A DNA stretch of 5,721 nt from an uncultured Clostridia bacterium. Lineage in GTDB: Bacteria > Bacillota_A > Clostridia > Oscillospirales > Oscillospiraceae. Shown piece by piece: positions 5,196-5,721 of the stretch (positions are counted from its first letter, which is position 1; every line of letters starts with the position of its first letter). The translations under genes and the position numbers were made by a program. Below the pieces are notes generated by a model. That model saw only the letters and a program-made list of their open reading frames with translations, had not been told where the DNA came from and ran no database searches. The stretch is from contig CAMGMW010000086.1 in assembly GCA_946059285.1 (NCBI GenBank), positions 1 to 5,721 on the forward strand, written 5' to 3'.

Positions 5196-5721
5196 ATGTT
5201 AAAAATCGAACATCTGACAAAAACCTACGGCGAGAAAAAAGCCGTGGACGATCTGAGCTTACATATCAAGCGCGGCGAGATCTACGGTTTCATCGGTCAC
5301 AATGGCGCGGGTAAAACCACAACATTGAAAGCGGTGGCGGGCATTTTGCAATTTGATGCGGGAGAGATTTTGATCGATGGGAGATCGGTCCGGACCGACC
5401 CGCTCGCCTGCAAACGAGAAATTGCCTACATTCCTGATAACCCGGACTTGTATGACTACATGACCGGCATCAAATATCTCAATTTCATCGCTGACATTTT
5501 CAGAGTCAGCGCCGCAGACCGGCAGTCGCGTATCGGCAAATACGCCGATCTTTTTGAGCTGACCGCGGATCTGGCGCAGCCCATCGCCGCCTACTCCCAC
5601 GGTATGAAGCAGAAACTGGCGATCATTGCCGCATGGCTGCACCAACCGAAACTTATCATGATGGACGAACCCTTTGTGGGTCTGGATCCCAAGGCCTCTC
5701 ATCTGCTCAAGGGCATGATGC
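5196..5721 (+). CDS. ABC-transporter ATP-binding protein (partial, C-terminus missing)
   Basis: 175 codons are present and the frame runs off the right edge. Motifs in order: A-loop Y11; Walker A GHNGAGKTT (34-42); a Q-loop region reading YIPDNPDLYDYMTG (78-91), where the usual Gln is Asp81; signature YSHGMKQK (133-140) in place of LSGGQ; Walker B LIMMDEP (153-159) with catalytic Glu158; D-loop GLDP (162-165). The SHGMKQK signature and IPDNP Q-loop are typical of the EcsA-like branch of exporter ATPases, which pair with a separate multi-span permease. The H-loop lies outside the window. Its role would be to power export or membrane remodelling at the inner face of the membrane. The permease should be the next gene. 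It starts 1 nt after the flavoprotein stop and belongs to the TetR-controlled operon. The EcsA-like assignment is by motif memory, not a search. Confidence 0.93.
   Translation, partial: MLKIEHLTKTYGEKKAVDDLSLHIKRGEIYGFIGHNGAGKTTTLKAVAGILQFDAGEILIDGRSVRTDPLACKREIAYIPDNPDLYDYMTGIKYLNFIADIFRVSAADRQSRIGKYADLFELTADLAQPIAAYSHGMKQKLAIIAAWLHQPKLIMMDEPFVGLDPKASHLLKGMM

Noticed and set aside
1..5721. Search for CRISPR arrays, tRNA or rRNA genes, riboswitches and insertion sequences
   Set aside because: No regularly spaced repeats, cloverleaf, known aptamer pattern or transposase motif was seen by eye.

Overview
The window looks like chromosomal DNA from a low-to-moderate GC Gram-positive anaerobe, most likely a Clostridia gut lineage (Oscillospiraceae/Ruminococcaceae type). 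The reasons are strong AGGAGG-type ribosome binding sites, sigma-A-like promoters (one a perfect TTGACA-17-TATAAT), and gene types common there: a eukaryotic-like kinase fold, a zinc-ribbon/Ig-like membrane protein, a TetR-led operon and an EcsA-like ABC ATPase. This placement is inference; no rRNA or marker gene is present.

Layout. Module 1 (1-2138) is a divergent pair. On the minus strand, a Ser/Thr protein-kinase-fold protein (1-821, C-terminus outside the window) has lost the catalytic HRD aspartate, now Asn162, and reads as a predicted pseudokinase. On the plus strand, 996-2138 encodes a membrane protein with an N-terminal four-cysteine zinc ribbon, one transmembrane helix and three Ig-like (BIG2-type) domains predicted outside the cell. 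The 174-bp gap carries face-to-face promoters with a perfect 17-bp palindrome between them. Two terminator-like hairpins (2139-2180, 2242-2276) close the module.

A gene-poor stretch (2139-2521) separates the modules.

Module 2 (2453-5721, continuing off the right edge) is a probable five-gene plus-strand operon: TetR-family repressor, HExxH metallopeptidase-like protein, 59-residue Cys-rich protein, flavodoxin-fold NAD(P)H/FMN oxidoreductase with a cysteine cluster, and ABC-transporter ATPase. The promoter ahead of tetR contains an 18-bp dyad filling the -35/-10 spacer, so the repressor probably controls itself and the downstream genes. The partner ABC permease should lie just beyond the right edge.

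How the parts may work together (inference): module 1 resembles a surface-sensing or assembly pair whose kinase fold acts by binding rather than phosphoryl transfer. Module 2 resembles an inducible response to a membrane-active or redox-active compound, with export, flavin-dependent reduction and a peptidase of unknown substrate. No CRISPR array, tRNA, rRNA or insertion sequence was seen.
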